Shown here: one piece after another, positions 26,432 through 34,002 of the stretch
How positions within the stretch are numbered: position 1 is the stretch's first letter
How the letters are laid out: the number at the start of each line of letters is the position of its first letter
Assembly: GCA_965279095.1 (NCBI GenBank)
Contig: CBDIHH010000006.1
Location: 806,001 to 870,000 of the forward strand
Direction: 5' to 3'
Source of the DNA: CBDIHH01 sp965279095
GTDB taxonomy: Bacteria > Pseudomonadota > Alphaproteobacteria > Caulobacterales > Caulobacteraceae
DNA: 64,000 bases
Made by a program: the position numbers and the translations under genes
Notes under the pieces: generated by a model
Told to the model about the DNA's origin: nothing
The model's database searches: none
Seen by the model: the letters and a program-made list of their open reading frames with translations, nothing else

Positions 26432-26608
26432 ATGGCCAAGATCACCGTCATCCAGACCGGCAGCCCCATCCGCCGCAAGAAGGACCAGCGCCTGACTCTC
26501 GCGGGCCTGGGCCTCAACAAGGTCGGCCGCGAGCGTGAGCTCGAGGACACCCCCATGGTCCGCGGCATGATCGCCAAGGTCGCACACATGGTGTCCATCA
26601 AGGGCTGA
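26432..26608 (+). CDS. rpmD: 50S ribosomal protein L30
   Basis: 58 residues, normal for L30. ITVIQTGSPIRRKKDQRLTL and GLGLNKVGRERELEDTP are the family pattern and MVRGMIAKVAHMV closes it. It lies nine bases after rpsE with GGAGCC upstream. A palindromic repeat element of about 103 bp lies directly after its stop. Confidence 0.95.
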   Translation: MAKITVIQTGSPIRRKKDQRLTLAGLGLNKVGRERELEDTPMVRGMIAKVAHMVSIKG

Positions 26609-26612
26609 CTGC

Positions 26613-26715
26613 GTCCTTCGAGGCTCGCTGTCGCGAGCACCTCAGGATGAGGACCCTCTGTTGTCCCATCCGCTAAAGTCCTCATCCTGAGGAGCGCCTA
26701 GGCGCCTCGAAGGAC
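26613..26715. repeat. Palindromic intergenic repeat between rpmD and rplO
   Basis: Imperfect inverted repeat: GTCCTTCGAGG (26613-26623) pairs with CCTCGAAGGAC (26705-26715), and the inner CTCAGGATGAGGAC pairs with GTCCTCATCCTGAG. The single-stranded tip would be about 24 bases. This sequence type is a familiar dispersed repeat of alphaproteobacterial genomes. It sits inside the ribosomal operon and would fold in the mRNA. Confidence 0.85.
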
Positions 26716-26774
26716 GAGGGCATTCACCGCCGAGTCGGGCCCTTCGCCCGGCGCATACTCCAAGGAGCAGGCAC

Positions 26775-27329
26775 ATGGTCAAACTGAACGAAATTCGTGA
26801 CAACGAGGGCGCGGCCAAGCGCCGGATGCGCGTCGGCCGGGGCGAAGGCTCGGGCAAGGGCAAGACCGGCGGCCGCGGCGTCAAGGGCCAGAAAGCCCGT
26901 TCGGGCGTCGCCATCGCCGGGTTCGAAGGCGGGCAGATGCCCCTGCACATGCGCCTGCCCAAGCGCGGCTTCAACAACCCCTTCCGCAAGCAGTACGCCG
27001 AGGTCAACCTCTGGCGCCTGGCCCAGGCCATCGAGGCCGGCAAGCTGGACGCGAGCAAGCCCATCGACGCGGCGGCCCTGATCGCCTCGGGCGTCCTGCG
27101 CCGCGCCAAGGACGGCGTGCGCCTGCTGGGCAAGGGCGAGCTGACCACCAAGGTCGAACTCATCGTCCACTCGGCCAGCGCCTCGGCGCGCCAGGCCATC
27201 GAGGCCGCCGGCGGCACGCTGACGGCCGCGGTCGACGCGATCGTCGATGCCGAACCCGCCAAGGTGGGCAAGCGCGCCCAGGCCAAGATCGACGCCAAGG
27301 CCAAGGCCGAAGCCCGCCACCCGGCCTAG
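26775..27329 (+). CDS. rplO: 50S ribosomal protein L15
   Basis: 184 residues. The Gly/Arg/Lys-rich N-terminus (GRGEGSGKGKTGGRGVKGQKAR) and FEGGQMPLHMRLPKRGF near 50-66 are diagnostic. A C-terminal Ala/Lys-rich extension of about 30 residues goes beyond E. coli L15 (144) and is usual in this class. CAAGGAGCAGGCAC precedes the ATG, so its ribosome binding site is intact despite the upstream repeat. Confidence 0.98.
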   Translation: MVKLNEIRDNEGAAKRRMRVGRGEGSGKGKTGGRGVKGQKARSGVAIAGFEGGQMPLHMRLPKRGFNNPFRKQYAEVNLWRLAQAIEAGKLDASKPIDAAALIASGVLRRAKDGVRLLGKGELTTKVELIVHSASASARQAIEAAGGTLTAAVDAIVDAEPAKVGKRAQAKIDAKAKAEARHPA

Positions 27330-27432
27330 ACTGACGTGCTGTTGACGGCGAGGCCCTCGCGGCCTCGCCCGTCATCTGTCAAATGAGTGCTGGGCGCCCT
27401 ATCTGGGGCGCATCCGTCGTGAGGGATCGCCC

Positions 27433-28785
27433 ATGGCTTCGGCCGCAGAGCAGCTAGCCGCCAATATGAATATCGGCGCCTTCCAGAAGGCGACCGAGCT
27501 GCACAAGCGCATCTGGTTCACCCTGGGGGCGCTCCTGGTCTATCGCCTGGGCACCTACATCCCGATCCCCGGCATCGATCCGGTGGAGTTCGCCCGTCAG
27601 TTCGAGGGGCAGTCCAAGGGCATCCTCGGGATGTTCAACATGTTCTCGGGCGGCGCCGTCCAGCGGATGGCCATCTTCGCCCTGAACGTGATGCCCTACA
27701 TCTCGGCCTCGATCATCGTGCAGCTGCTGGGGACGGTCTATCCGCCCTGGGAGAAGCTGCGCAAGGAAGGCGGCGAGGCCGGTCGCAAGCAGATGAACCA
27801 GTACACCCGGTATCTCACCGTGGTGCTGGCCCTGTTCCAGGCCTTCGCCATCGCCATGGGGCTGCAGAACAGCCAGAACCTGGTCACCAACCCCGGCATC
27901 TTTTTCATCATCTCCACCGTCGTCACCCTCACGGGCGGCACCCTGTTCATGATGTGGCTGGGCGAGCAGATCACCAGCCGGGGCGTCGGCAACGGGATCA
28001 GCCTGATCATCTTCGCCGGCATCGTCGCCGGCCTGCCGCGCTCGGTGGCGCAGATGCTGTCCCTGACCCGCGAGGGGGCGATGAGCAGCTTCTCCCTGCT
28101 GGTGATCGCCATCATGTCGGTGGCGGTGATCCTCTTCATCGTCTTCATCGAGCGCTCGCAGCGCCGCCTGCTGATCCAGTATCCCAAGCGCCAGCAGGGC
28201 AACCGCATGTTCGGCGGGGACACCTCGTTCCTGCCGCTGAAGATCAACACCGCCGGGGTCATCCCGCCGATCTTCGCCTCCAGCCTGCTGCTGCTGCCCG
28301 CTACGGCCATGGGATTCCTGGCCACGGCCAACCTGCCGCCCTGGGCCGGCTGGATTCCCTCGGTCGTTGGCCAGCTCCAGCACGGCCAACCCCTGTTCAT
28401 GGTGCTCTACGCGGCCCTGATCATCTTCTTCTGCTTCTTCTACACCTCCATCGTCTTCAACCCCGATGAGACGGCGGAGAACCTGAGGAAATACGGGGGC
28501 TTCATGCCCGGCATCCGCCCCGGCAAGCGCACCGCCGAATATCTTGACTATGTGCTGACCCGCCTGACGGTGATCGGCGCGGCCTATATCGCCATCGTCT
28601 GCCTGCTGCCCGAGTGGCTGGTGGCGGCCATGGGCGGGCAGGGGCTCGCCTTCGGCGGCACCTCGATCCTCATCGTGGTGACGGTGACCATGGACACGGT
28701 GGCCCAGATCCAGTCCCATCTGCTGGCTCACCAGTACGAAGGGCTGATCAAGAAGTCGAAGCTCAAGGGGGGCCGCGGCCGATGA
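27433..28785 (+). CDS. secY: Protein translocase subunit SecY
   Basis: 450-residue, ten-helix channel of the Sec translocon in the inner membrane. The N-terminal KRIWFTLGALLVYRLGTYIPIPGID, the plug region after helix 1 and the conserved cytoplasmic loop near T-S-I-V-F-N-P-D-E-T-A-E-N-L-x-K-x-G-G-F-x-P-G-I-R-P-G-x-x-T are all present. It follows rplO by 103 bases, a gap in which I see no strong terminator. The stop overlaps the adk start by four bases (ATGA). Confidence 0.98.
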   Translation: MASAAEQLAANMNIGAFQKATELHKRIWFTLGALLVYRLGTYIPIPGIDPVEFARQFEGQSKGILGMFNMFSGGAVQRMAIFALNVMPYISASIIVQLLGTVYPPWEKLRKEGGEAGRKQMNQYTRYLTVVLALFQAFAIAMGLQNSQNLVTNPGIFFIISTVVTLTGGTLFMMWLGEQITSRGVGNGISLIIFAGIVAGLPRSVAQMLSLTREGAMSSFSLLVIAIMSVAVILFIVFIERSQRRLLIQYPKRQQGNRMFGGDTSFLPLKINTAGVIPPIFASSLLLLPATAMGFLATANLPPWAGWIPSVVGQLQHGQPLFMVLYAALIIFFCFFYTSIVFNPDETAENLRKYGGFMPGIRPGKRTAEYLDYVLTRLTVIGAAYIAIVCLLPEWLVAAMGGQGLAFGGTSILIVVTVTMDTVAQIQSHLLAHQYEGLIKKSKLKGGRGR

Positions 28786-29345
28786 ACCTGATTCTGTTCG
28801 GCCCGCCGGCGGCGGGCAAGGGCACCCAGGCGAAGCGGCTGGTCTCGGAGCGGGGCATGGTCCAGCTGTCGACCGGCGACATGCTGCGGGCCGCCAAGGC
28901 CTCGGGCTCGGCGCTTGGCCTGAAGGTCGCCGGGATCATGGACCGGGGCGAGCTGGTGTCGGACGACATCGTCATCGCCCTCATCGAAGAAAAGCTGCCG
29001 CAGACCGAGAAGGCCGGCGGCGCCATCTTCGACGGCTTTCCGCGCACCGTGGCCCAGGCCGAGGCTCTCGACGCCATGCTGGCGCGCCGCGGGTCCAGGA
29101 TCGACAAGGTCGTGCGGCTGAAGGTCGACGATTCGGCCCTGCTCGAGCGAATCGCCACCCGATTCGCCCAGGAGGGCCGCGCCGACGACAATCCCGAGGC
29201 CTTCAAGGTTCGCCTCGACGCCTACAACCGCCAGACGGCCCCCCTGCTGCCCTTCTACCGCGACCAGGGCAAGCTGGTGGAGCTGGACGGCATGGCCTCC
29301 ATCGAGGCCGTGGCCGAGGGCGTCGATCGCGCCCTGGCTGACTAG
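28782..29345 (+). CDS. adk: Adenylate kinase
   Basis: 187-residue kinase interconverting ATP + AMP and 2 ADP. The P-loop is GPPAAGKGTQ at residues 7-16, the AMP-binding segment STGDMLR is near 30-36 and F-D-G-F-P-R-T near 84-90; R-x-D-D-N near 130 marks the lid. The lid insertion with zinc ligands of long-form Adk is absent, so this is the short form common in alphaproteobacteria. Translationally coupled to secY. Confidence 0.97.
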   Translation: MNLILFGPPAAGKGTQAKRLVSERGMVQLSTGDMLRAAKASGSALGLKVAGIMDRGELVSDDIVIALIEEKLPQTEKAGGAIFDGFPRTVAQAEALDAMLARRGSRIDKVVRLKVDDSALLERIATRFAQEGRADDNPEAFKVRLDAYNRQTAPLLPFYRDQGKLVELDGMASIEAVAEGVDRALAD

Positions 29346-29350
29346 CAAGG

Positions 29351-29369
29351 CTCCCCGCGGCGCGGGGAG
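29351..29369 (+). other. GC-rich hairpin after adk
   Basis: CTCCCCGC, a three-base loop and GCGGGGAG form an eight-bp stem six bases after the adk stop. There is no U-tract, so it may pause or stabilise rather than terminate. Together with the promoter at 29437 it marks the boundary between the spc and alpha units. Confidence 0.55.
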
Positions 29370-29436
29370 GGGTATCCATGTTCAGGGGGTCCTTCGACGC
29401 CCGCCCACAATCGGGGCGCCAATTGGCGCTCCGCCA

Positions 29437-29464
29437 TTGACGGAAACGCAATCGTCCCTATAAC
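29437..29464 (+). promoter_or_regulatory. Sigma-70-type promoter of the alpha operon (rpsM-rplQ)
   Basis: TTGACG (29437-29442), a 16-base spacer and TATAAC (29459-29464) match the housekeeping consensus well. It gives a leader of about 95 nt before rpsM, a length that could carry autoregulation. Confidence 0.75.
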
Positions 29465-29566
29465 GGTGCGCTTCCGCGAAAGGGCGCGAAAGCCGCGCCG
29501 GCGCATCCGCAAGATCGGATGGCCGGGGCTACTTTCGCGTTTATCTGCGCGACCAGGAGATTCTAC

Positions 29567-29935
29567 GTGGCCCGCATCGCAGGCGTAAACATCCCGACTA
29601 ACAAGCGCGTCGTCATCGCGCTCCAGTATATCCATGGCATCGGACAGGCCAAGGCGAAGGAGATCGTCGGCAAGGTGGGCATCGAAGACGCCCGCCGGGT
29701 CAACCAGCTCACCGACGCCGAGGTGCTGCAGATCCGCGAGGCCATCGACCGCGACTACACCGTCGAGGGCGACCTTCGCCGCGAGACGGCCGTCAACATC
29801 AAGCGGCTGATGGACCTGGCCAGCTATCGCGGGCTGCGCCACCGCAAGGGCCTTCCGGTCCGCGGCCAGCGCACCCACACCAACGCCCGCACCCGCAAGG
29901 GTCCGGCCAAGCCGATCGCCGGCAAGAAGAAGTAA
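29567..29935 (+). CDS. rpsM: 30S ribosomal protein S13
   Basis: 122 residues starting with GTG at 29567 (CCAGGAGATTCTAC upstream); an ATG 48 bases earlier is in frame but gives an unnatural extension. ARIAGVNIPTNKRV, the H2TH region and the basic tail RGLRHRKGLPVRGQRTHTNARTRKG are diagnostic. S13 contacts 23S rRNA and L5 in bridges B1a/B1b. First gene of the alpha unit. Confidence 0.98.
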   Translation: MARIAGVNIPTNKRVVIALQYIHGIGQAKAKEIVGKVGIEDARRVNQLTDAEVLQIREAIDRDYTVEGDLRRETAVNIKRLMDLASYRGLRHRKGLPVRGQRTHTNARTRKGPAKPIAGKKK

Positions 29936-29947
29936 GAAGGGGCCCCG

Positions 29948-30337
29948 ATGGCCAAGGAACCGGCGCGCGTCAAAAGGCGCGAACGCAAGAACATCATCTC
30001 GGGCGTGGCGCATGTGAACGCCTCGTTCAACAATACCATGATCACCATCACCGACGCCCAGGGCAACACGATCTCGTGGTCCTCCGCCGGCACGATGGGT
30101 TTCAAGGGTTCGCGCAAGTCCACGCCCTATGCCGCCCAGATGGCGGCCGAGGATGCGGGCCGCAAGGCCATGGAACACGGCGTCAAAACGCTTGAGGTCA
30201 ATGTCGCCGGTCCGGGCTCCGGCCGCGAATCGGCCCTGCGCGCGCTGCAGTCGGTGGGCTTCACCATCACCACGATCCGTGACGTGACCCCGATTCCGCA
30301 CAACGGCTGCCGCCCGCCCAAACGCCGGCGCGTCTAA
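29948..30337 (+). CDS. rpsK: 30S ribosomal protein S11
   Basis: 129 residues, normal length. GVAHVNASFNNTMITITD, WSSAGTMGFKGSRKSTPYAAQ and the closing T-P-I-P-H-N-G-C-R-P-P-K-R-R-R-V are the S11 signatures; S11 lines the E/P-site mRNA path on the platform. AAGGGGCCCCG precedes the ATG. Confidence 0.99.
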   Translation: MAKEPARVKRRERKNIISGVAHVNASFNNTMITITDAQGNTISWSSAGTMGFKGSRKSTPYAAQMAAEDAGRKAMEHGVKTLEVNVAGPGSGRESALRALQSVGFTITTIRDVTPIPHNGCRPPKRRRV

Positions 30338-30410
30338 GCCGGCCGTATCGTTACTCCCCTTAGCCGGCCGCTGGTTTCAGCGCCGGCGAAACGCGTTCTA
30401 GGACTGCACC

Positions 30411-31427
30411 GTGATCGAAAAAAACTGGAACGAACTTATCCGCCCTGAAAAGCCGATGATCGAGACCGGCTCCGACGCCGGCCGCAAGGCCCGCATCGTC
30501 GCCGAGCCCCTCGAGCGCGGCTTTGGCGTGACCCTCGGCAACGCCCTGCGCCGGGTGCTGCTCTCGTCCCTGCAAGGCGCCGCCGTGACCGCCATCCAGA
30601 TCGATGGCGTCGTGCACGAGTTCTCCTCGATGGAAGGCGTCCGCGAGGACGTCGTCGACATCGTGCTGAACATCAAGCAACTCGCCGTGCGCATGCACAG
30701 CGAAGGCCCCAAGCGCATGACCCTGCGCGCCACGGGCCCGGGCCCGGTAACCGCCGGCCAGATCGAGGCGCCTTCCGACATCGAGATCCTCAACAAGGAT
30801 CACGTGCTTTGCACCCTGGACGACGGCGCCTCCGTGCGCATGGAGTTCACCGTGCAGAACGGCAAGGGCTATGTGCCCGCCGAGCGCAACCGCCCGGAAG
30901 ACGCGCCCATCGGCCTGATCTCGGTCGACAGCCTCTACAGCCCGGTCAAGCGCGTCGCCTACCGCGTCGAGCCGACCCGTCAGGGCCAGTCCCTCGACTA
31001 TGACAAGCTGGTGCTGGAAGTGGAGACCAACGGCGCCGTGTCCCCCGTGGACGCGGTGGCCTACGCCGCCCGCATCCTGCAGGACCAACTGCAGATCTTC
31101 ATCACCTTCGACGAGCCCAAGAAGAAGGTCGAAGGCGAAGCCAAGCCGGAACTGCCCTTCAACCCGAGCCTGCTCAAGAAGGTCGACGAGCTGGAGCTGT
31201 CGGTCCGCTCGGCCAACTGCCTGAAGAACGACAACATCGTCTATATCGGCGACCTGATCCAGAAGACCGAGGCGGAGATGCTGCGCACTCCCAACTTCGG
31301 CCGCAAGTCCCTGAACGAGATCAAGGAAGTGCTGGCGGGCATGGCCCTGCACCTGGGCATGGATGTGCCCAACTGGCCGCCGGAAAACATCGAAGACCTG
31401 GCCAAGAAGTTCGAAGACCAGATCTAG
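30411..31427 (+). CDS. rpoA: RNA polymerase alpha subunit
   Basis: 338 residues. The N-terminal assembly domain (about 1-235) has EPLERGFGVTLGNALRRVLLSSL; the C-terminal domain (about 255-325) has ELELSVRSANCLKNDNI and LGRKSLNEIK-like sequence (NFGRKSLNEIKEVL), the part that binds UP elements and regulators. The start is GTG at 30411; the preceding GGACTGCACC is only a weak ribosome binding site. A palindromic repeat follows between it and rplQ. Confidence 0.99.
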   Translation: MIEKNWNELIRPEKPMIETGSDAGRKARIVAEPLERGFGVTLGNALRRVLLSSLQGAAVTAIQIDGVVHEFSSMEGVREDVVDIVLNIKQLAVRMHSEGPKRMTLRATGPGPVTAGQIEAPSDIEILNKDHVLCTLDDGASVRMEFTVQNGKGYVPAERNRPEDAPIGLISVDSLYSPVKRVAYRVEPTRQGQSLDYDKLVLEVETNGAVSPVDAVAYAARILQDQLQIFITFDEPKKKVEGEAKPELPFNPSLLKKVDELELSVRSANCLKNDNIVYIGDLIQKTEAEMLRTPNFGRKSLNEIKEVLAGMALHLGMDVPNWPPENIEDLAKKFEDQI

Positions 31428-31442
31428 GATACAAACTCCGCT

Positions 31443-31527
31443 CATTCCCGCGAAAGCGGGAACCCAGGTTTTTCTGGACTAGGGCATCGTGAATTAAGCA
31501 CCTGGGTCCCCGCTTTCGCGGGGATGA
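31443..31527. repeat. Palindromic intergenic repeat between rpoA and rplQ
   Basis: Left arm 31443-31469 (CATTCCCGCGAAAGCGGGA...) and right arm 31500-31527 (ACCTGGGTCCCCGCTTTCGCGGGGATG) are inverted copies, each with its own small hairpin around GAAAGC or CTTTCG. It belongs to the same sequence family as the element at 38397-38479. It lies inside the ribosomal transcript. Confidence 0.85.
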
Positions 31528-31551
31528 CGGGTTGGGATAGGAGACTGACCT

Positions 31552-31962
31552 ATGCGCCACGGTTACGCGCGCCGCAAACTGGGCCGCACGTCCAGCCACC
31601 GCACCGCCATGTTCGCGAACATGGCGGCGAGCCTGATCAAGCACGAGCAGATCGTCACCACCCTGCCCAAGGCCAAGGAGCTTCGGCCCTTCGTCGAGAA
31701 GCTGGTGACCCTGGCCAAGAAGGGCGATCTTCACGCCCGCCGCCTGGCCATCAGCCGCGTGCGTGACGTCGACCAGGTGGGCAAGCTGTTCGCCACCCTC
31801 GGGCCGCGCTACGACGGTCGCAGCGGCGGCTACATCCGCGTGCTGAAGGCCGGCTTCCGCTACGGCGACAACGCGCCGATGGCCGTGATCGAGTTCGTCG
31901 ATCGCGATCCGTCGGAAAAGGGCAAGGACTCCGGTCCGGTCCACGTGCAGGCCGAAGACTAG
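31552..31962 (+). CDS. rplQ: 50S ribosomal protein L17
   Basis: 136 residues. MRHGYARRKLGRTSSHRTAMFANMA is diagnostic, followed by the helical core and the GGYIRVLKAGFRYGDNAPMAVIEFVDR strand pair. L17 lies on the outer face near the tunnel exit. GGAGACTGACCT precedes the ATG. Last gene of the ribosomal cluster; a strong terminator follows. Confidence 0.98.
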   Translation: MRHGYARRKLGRTSSHRTAMFANMAASLIKHEQIVTTLPKAKELRPFVEKLVTLAKKGDLHARRLAISRVRDVDQVGKLFATLGPRYDGRSGGYIRVLKAGFRYGDNAPMAVIEFVDRDPSEKGKDSGPVHVQAED

Positions 31963-31988
31963 ACACGGGCGGCGCACCGCCGATCTGG

Positions 31989-32020
31989 AAAGCCCCGCGG
32001 CGCGCCGCGGGGCTTTTCTC
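31989..32020 (+). terminator. Rho-independent terminator of the ribosomal cluster
   Basis: A perfect 28-base palindrome (31989-32016, AAAGCCCCGCGGCG and its complement) followed by TTTTC, 26 bases after rplQ. Strong stem and U-run. Confidence 0.9.
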
Positions 32021-32100
32021 GTGGACGCGGGCCCGCTGGGCTCTAGCCCGCCGGACTGGACCGAGGCACGATCGCGGGACCGTCAGGCGGAGCAGCAGCG

Positions 32101-32568
32101 ATGGACGATCCCTGGAAGCGCCCGGTCTTCATCTCTTCATTGACCTACCAGGACCCCCCAGCGGCCGTCGCCTGGCTGGCGCGGGCGTTCGGCTTCAAGC
32201 AGACCATGGCCATCACCGGGGAGCAGGTCGCCCACGGACACTGGGAGATGAGCTTCGGGGAGGGCCTCGTCATGATCGGCGGGGTGTGGAGCGACGCCAC
32301 CAAGACGCCGCGGATGGTCGGCGGCAACACCCAGTCGATCCACGTCCACCTGCAAGGGGGGCTCGACGCCCATTGCCAGCGCGCCCGCGCGGCCGGGGCG
32401 GTCATCGAGCGTGAGCCCCAGGAGCAGTTCTACGGCGACCGCATCTATACCGCCGTGGATCCAGAGGGGCATCGCTGGACATTCGGTTCGACCACCCGGT
32501 TCGTCTCCCGCGAGGAGGCCGAACAGGCGTCGGGCCTGAAGATCGAGGGCTGGGCGCCCGAGCCCTAA
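32101..32568 (+). CDS. VOC-superfamily (glyoxalase/bleomycin resistance-like) protein
   Basis: 155 residues, one VOC unit of paired beta-alpha-beta-beta-beta motifs. F-I-S-S-L-T-Y-Q-D-P-P-A-A-V-A-W-L-A-R-A-F-G-F opens the first module and the second ends with Y-T-A-V-D-P-E-G-H-R-W-T-F-G, the usual VOC closing strand with a potential metal-ligand Glu. PhnB-like or dioxygenase-like relatives vary in reaction, so no substrate can be named. It lies alone downstream of the ribosomal terminator with GGAGCAGCAGCG before its ATG. Confidence 0.8.
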   Translation: MDDPWKRPVFISSLTYQDPPAAVAWLARAFGFKQTMAITGEQVAHGHWEMSFGEGLVMIGGVWSDATKTPRMVGGNTQSIHVHLQGGLDAHCQRARAAGAVIEREPQEQFYGDRIYTAVDPEGHRWTFGSTTRFVSREEAEQASGLKIEGWAPEP

Positions 32569-32628
32569 TCCAGACGTGCAAAGGGGAGGCGCCCGGCGGA
32601 CGCCTCCCCCCGCACCGAAGGCTCAGGC

Positions 32629-33351
32629 CTAGCGGCGGTCGGTGTCCCGCAGAGGATCAACGCCCAGCTCGCGACGCAGATCACTGTCGAGAGTCGGATC
32701 ACGCGCCTCGGTGCGCATGAACGACCGTTCCTCGCGGTAGCGGCTGCGCTGCGCCGCGATCTGGTCGCGGTCGTAGGGGCTGGCGGCCTCGTCGAAGCGG
32801 TCCCACCCGGCTTCGCGGTAGCCGGCCCCACGGCGGGCGGCGTCGACGCCGCCCTGTTCGTTGAGGATCTGCTCGGCGCGCCGGGCTTCGTCGGAGCTGT
32901 GCGGCCGGACGCTGACCAGGGAGCCGCCGCGGCGGACCCCTTCGGCATAGACATGGGCGTCCTCGTCGCTGTGGCCCGCGTCCTTCAACGCGCCCAGCAC
33001 GCCGCCGGTCGCGCCGCCGGCGATGGCCCCGGCGACGGCGCCCGCCGCCGTGGATACGAGCCAACCGGCCGCCACAACCGGTCCCAGGCCAGGGATGGCG
33101 AGCATGCCCAGACCGGCGAGAAGGCCGGCGCCGCCGCCGATCAGGCCTCCGGTGGTGGCGCCCTTGGCTGCGCCCTCGCCGGCCTCGTTGTCGTCATGAT
33201 CACCGTGGTCGTGGTCGCCCTTGTGCCAATCGTCGGCATTGTTGGCGATCAGGCTGATGCGGTCATCGTCGATGCCCGCCTGTTTCAGATCGCGGATGGC
33301 GTCCAGGGCTTCGGTATGGCTGTCGAACAGCCGGGAAATGACAGGTTCCAT
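32629..33351 (-). CDS. General stress protein 17M-like protein with glycine-zipper core
   Basis: 240 residues. The N-terminus (about 1-40, ISRLFDSHTEALDAIRDLKQAGI...ISLIANN) matches the general stress protein 17M-like domain. A His/Asp-rich stretch (K-G-D-H-D-H-G-D-H-D-D, about 44-54) could bind metal. The centre (about 60-125) is a long Gly/Ala glycine-zipper hydrophobic stretch, then V-S-V-R-P and a charged Arg/Asp-rich C-terminus. It probably associates with the membrane under stress. It lies 43 bases downstream of the PepSY-like lipoprotein gene, same strand, perhaps sharing its promoter. Confidence 0.7.
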   Translation of the reverse strand: MEPVISRLFDSHTEALDAIRDLKQAGIDDDRISLIANNADDWHKGDHDHGDHDDNEAGEGAAKGATTGGLIGGGAGLLAGLGMLAIPGLGPVVAAGWLVSTAAGAVAGAIAGGATGGVLGALKDAGHSDEDAHVYAEGVRRGGSLVSVRPHSSDEARRAEQILNEQGGVDAARRGAGYREAGWDRFDEAASPYDRDQIAAQRSRYREERSFMRTEARDPTLDSDLRRELGVDPLRDTDRR

Positions 33352-33394
33352 GGGTCTCGTCCTCTGGTGGGGGTTGGCGGTGGCGGGCGCAGGC

Positions 33395-33811
33395 CTATTT
33401 GGCCGAGACGACGCCCTTGAAATCGAGCGACACGTCCATCGACTTGCCGTCCTTCATGGCTTTGCCGGTCCACAGGCCCTCGGGGGTCTTGGTCAGGCCG
33501 CTCACGTCCGTGTAGCCGGCGTTCTCGATGTGACCCTTGGCCTGGCCCTCGGTGAAGGAGTTGGAGCCCGGGGTCAGGCCGGCGTCCTGGGTGTTGGCGT
33601 CGGTGTTGACGGCGTCGTTCTGGGGCGACGGCGGGGCCGACACCGCGCCGCCCGGGGCTGCGGCGCCGGAGGCGGCGTCGGCGGTGTTCGAAGCCGCGTT
33701 GGCGGTGGCGTCGGCAGTCTGGTTCGCTGTCTCACTCGCCGGCTTGGAGCAGGCTCCGAGCGCGGCCAGGAGCATCGCCGCCCCCAGCGGGGCAACCATT
33801 GATCTGTGCAT
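33395..33811 (-). CDS. Small lipoprotein with Ala/Thr/Asn-rich linker
   Basis: 138 residues with a lipobox L-G-A-C (lipidated Cys21). Residues about 24-75 are a low-complexity Ala/Thr/Asn/Asp linker; the C-terminal part (about 80-138, F-T-E-G-Q-A-K-G-H-I-E-N-A-G-Y...L-D-F-K-G-V-V) looks like a PepSY-type or similar small fold. Expected in the inner or outer membrane facing the periplasm. Function unknown. Confidence 0.7.
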   Translation of the reverse strand: MHRSMVAPLGAAMLLAALGACSKPASETANQTADATANAASNTADAASGAAAPGGAVSAPPSPQNDAVNTDANTQDAGLTPGSNSFTEGQAKGHIENAGYTDVSGLTKTPEGLWTGKAMKDGKSMDVSLDFKGVVSAK

Positions 33812-33863
33812 GTTCCGTCTCCACCCTGTTTGGCCGTCGGCCGTCCTGGCCAGGCGCCGGGAG

Positions 33864-33888
33864 AGCGCGCCCGATGGGGCTGGGTTCC
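33864..33888 (-). promoter_or_regulatory. Candidate EcfG-type promoter before the lipoprotein/stress gene pair
   Basis: On the minus strand GGAAC (33888-33884), 16 bases, then CGCT: one mismatch to the -10 consensus CGTT. It is about 50 bases upstream of the lipoprotein start. Second candidate of this kind in the window, again before a stress-type gene. Confidence 0.35.
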
Positions 33889-34002
33889 TACGGCCAAGCC
33901 GCGATTCTGGCCCGATCGCACGCGGCGAAGGGCGACGGCGCCCGGATGGCGCCCTAAAAGCGAGGCATGTGGATGCCTCATGCCAACCGATGGTCCTTCC
34001 CT

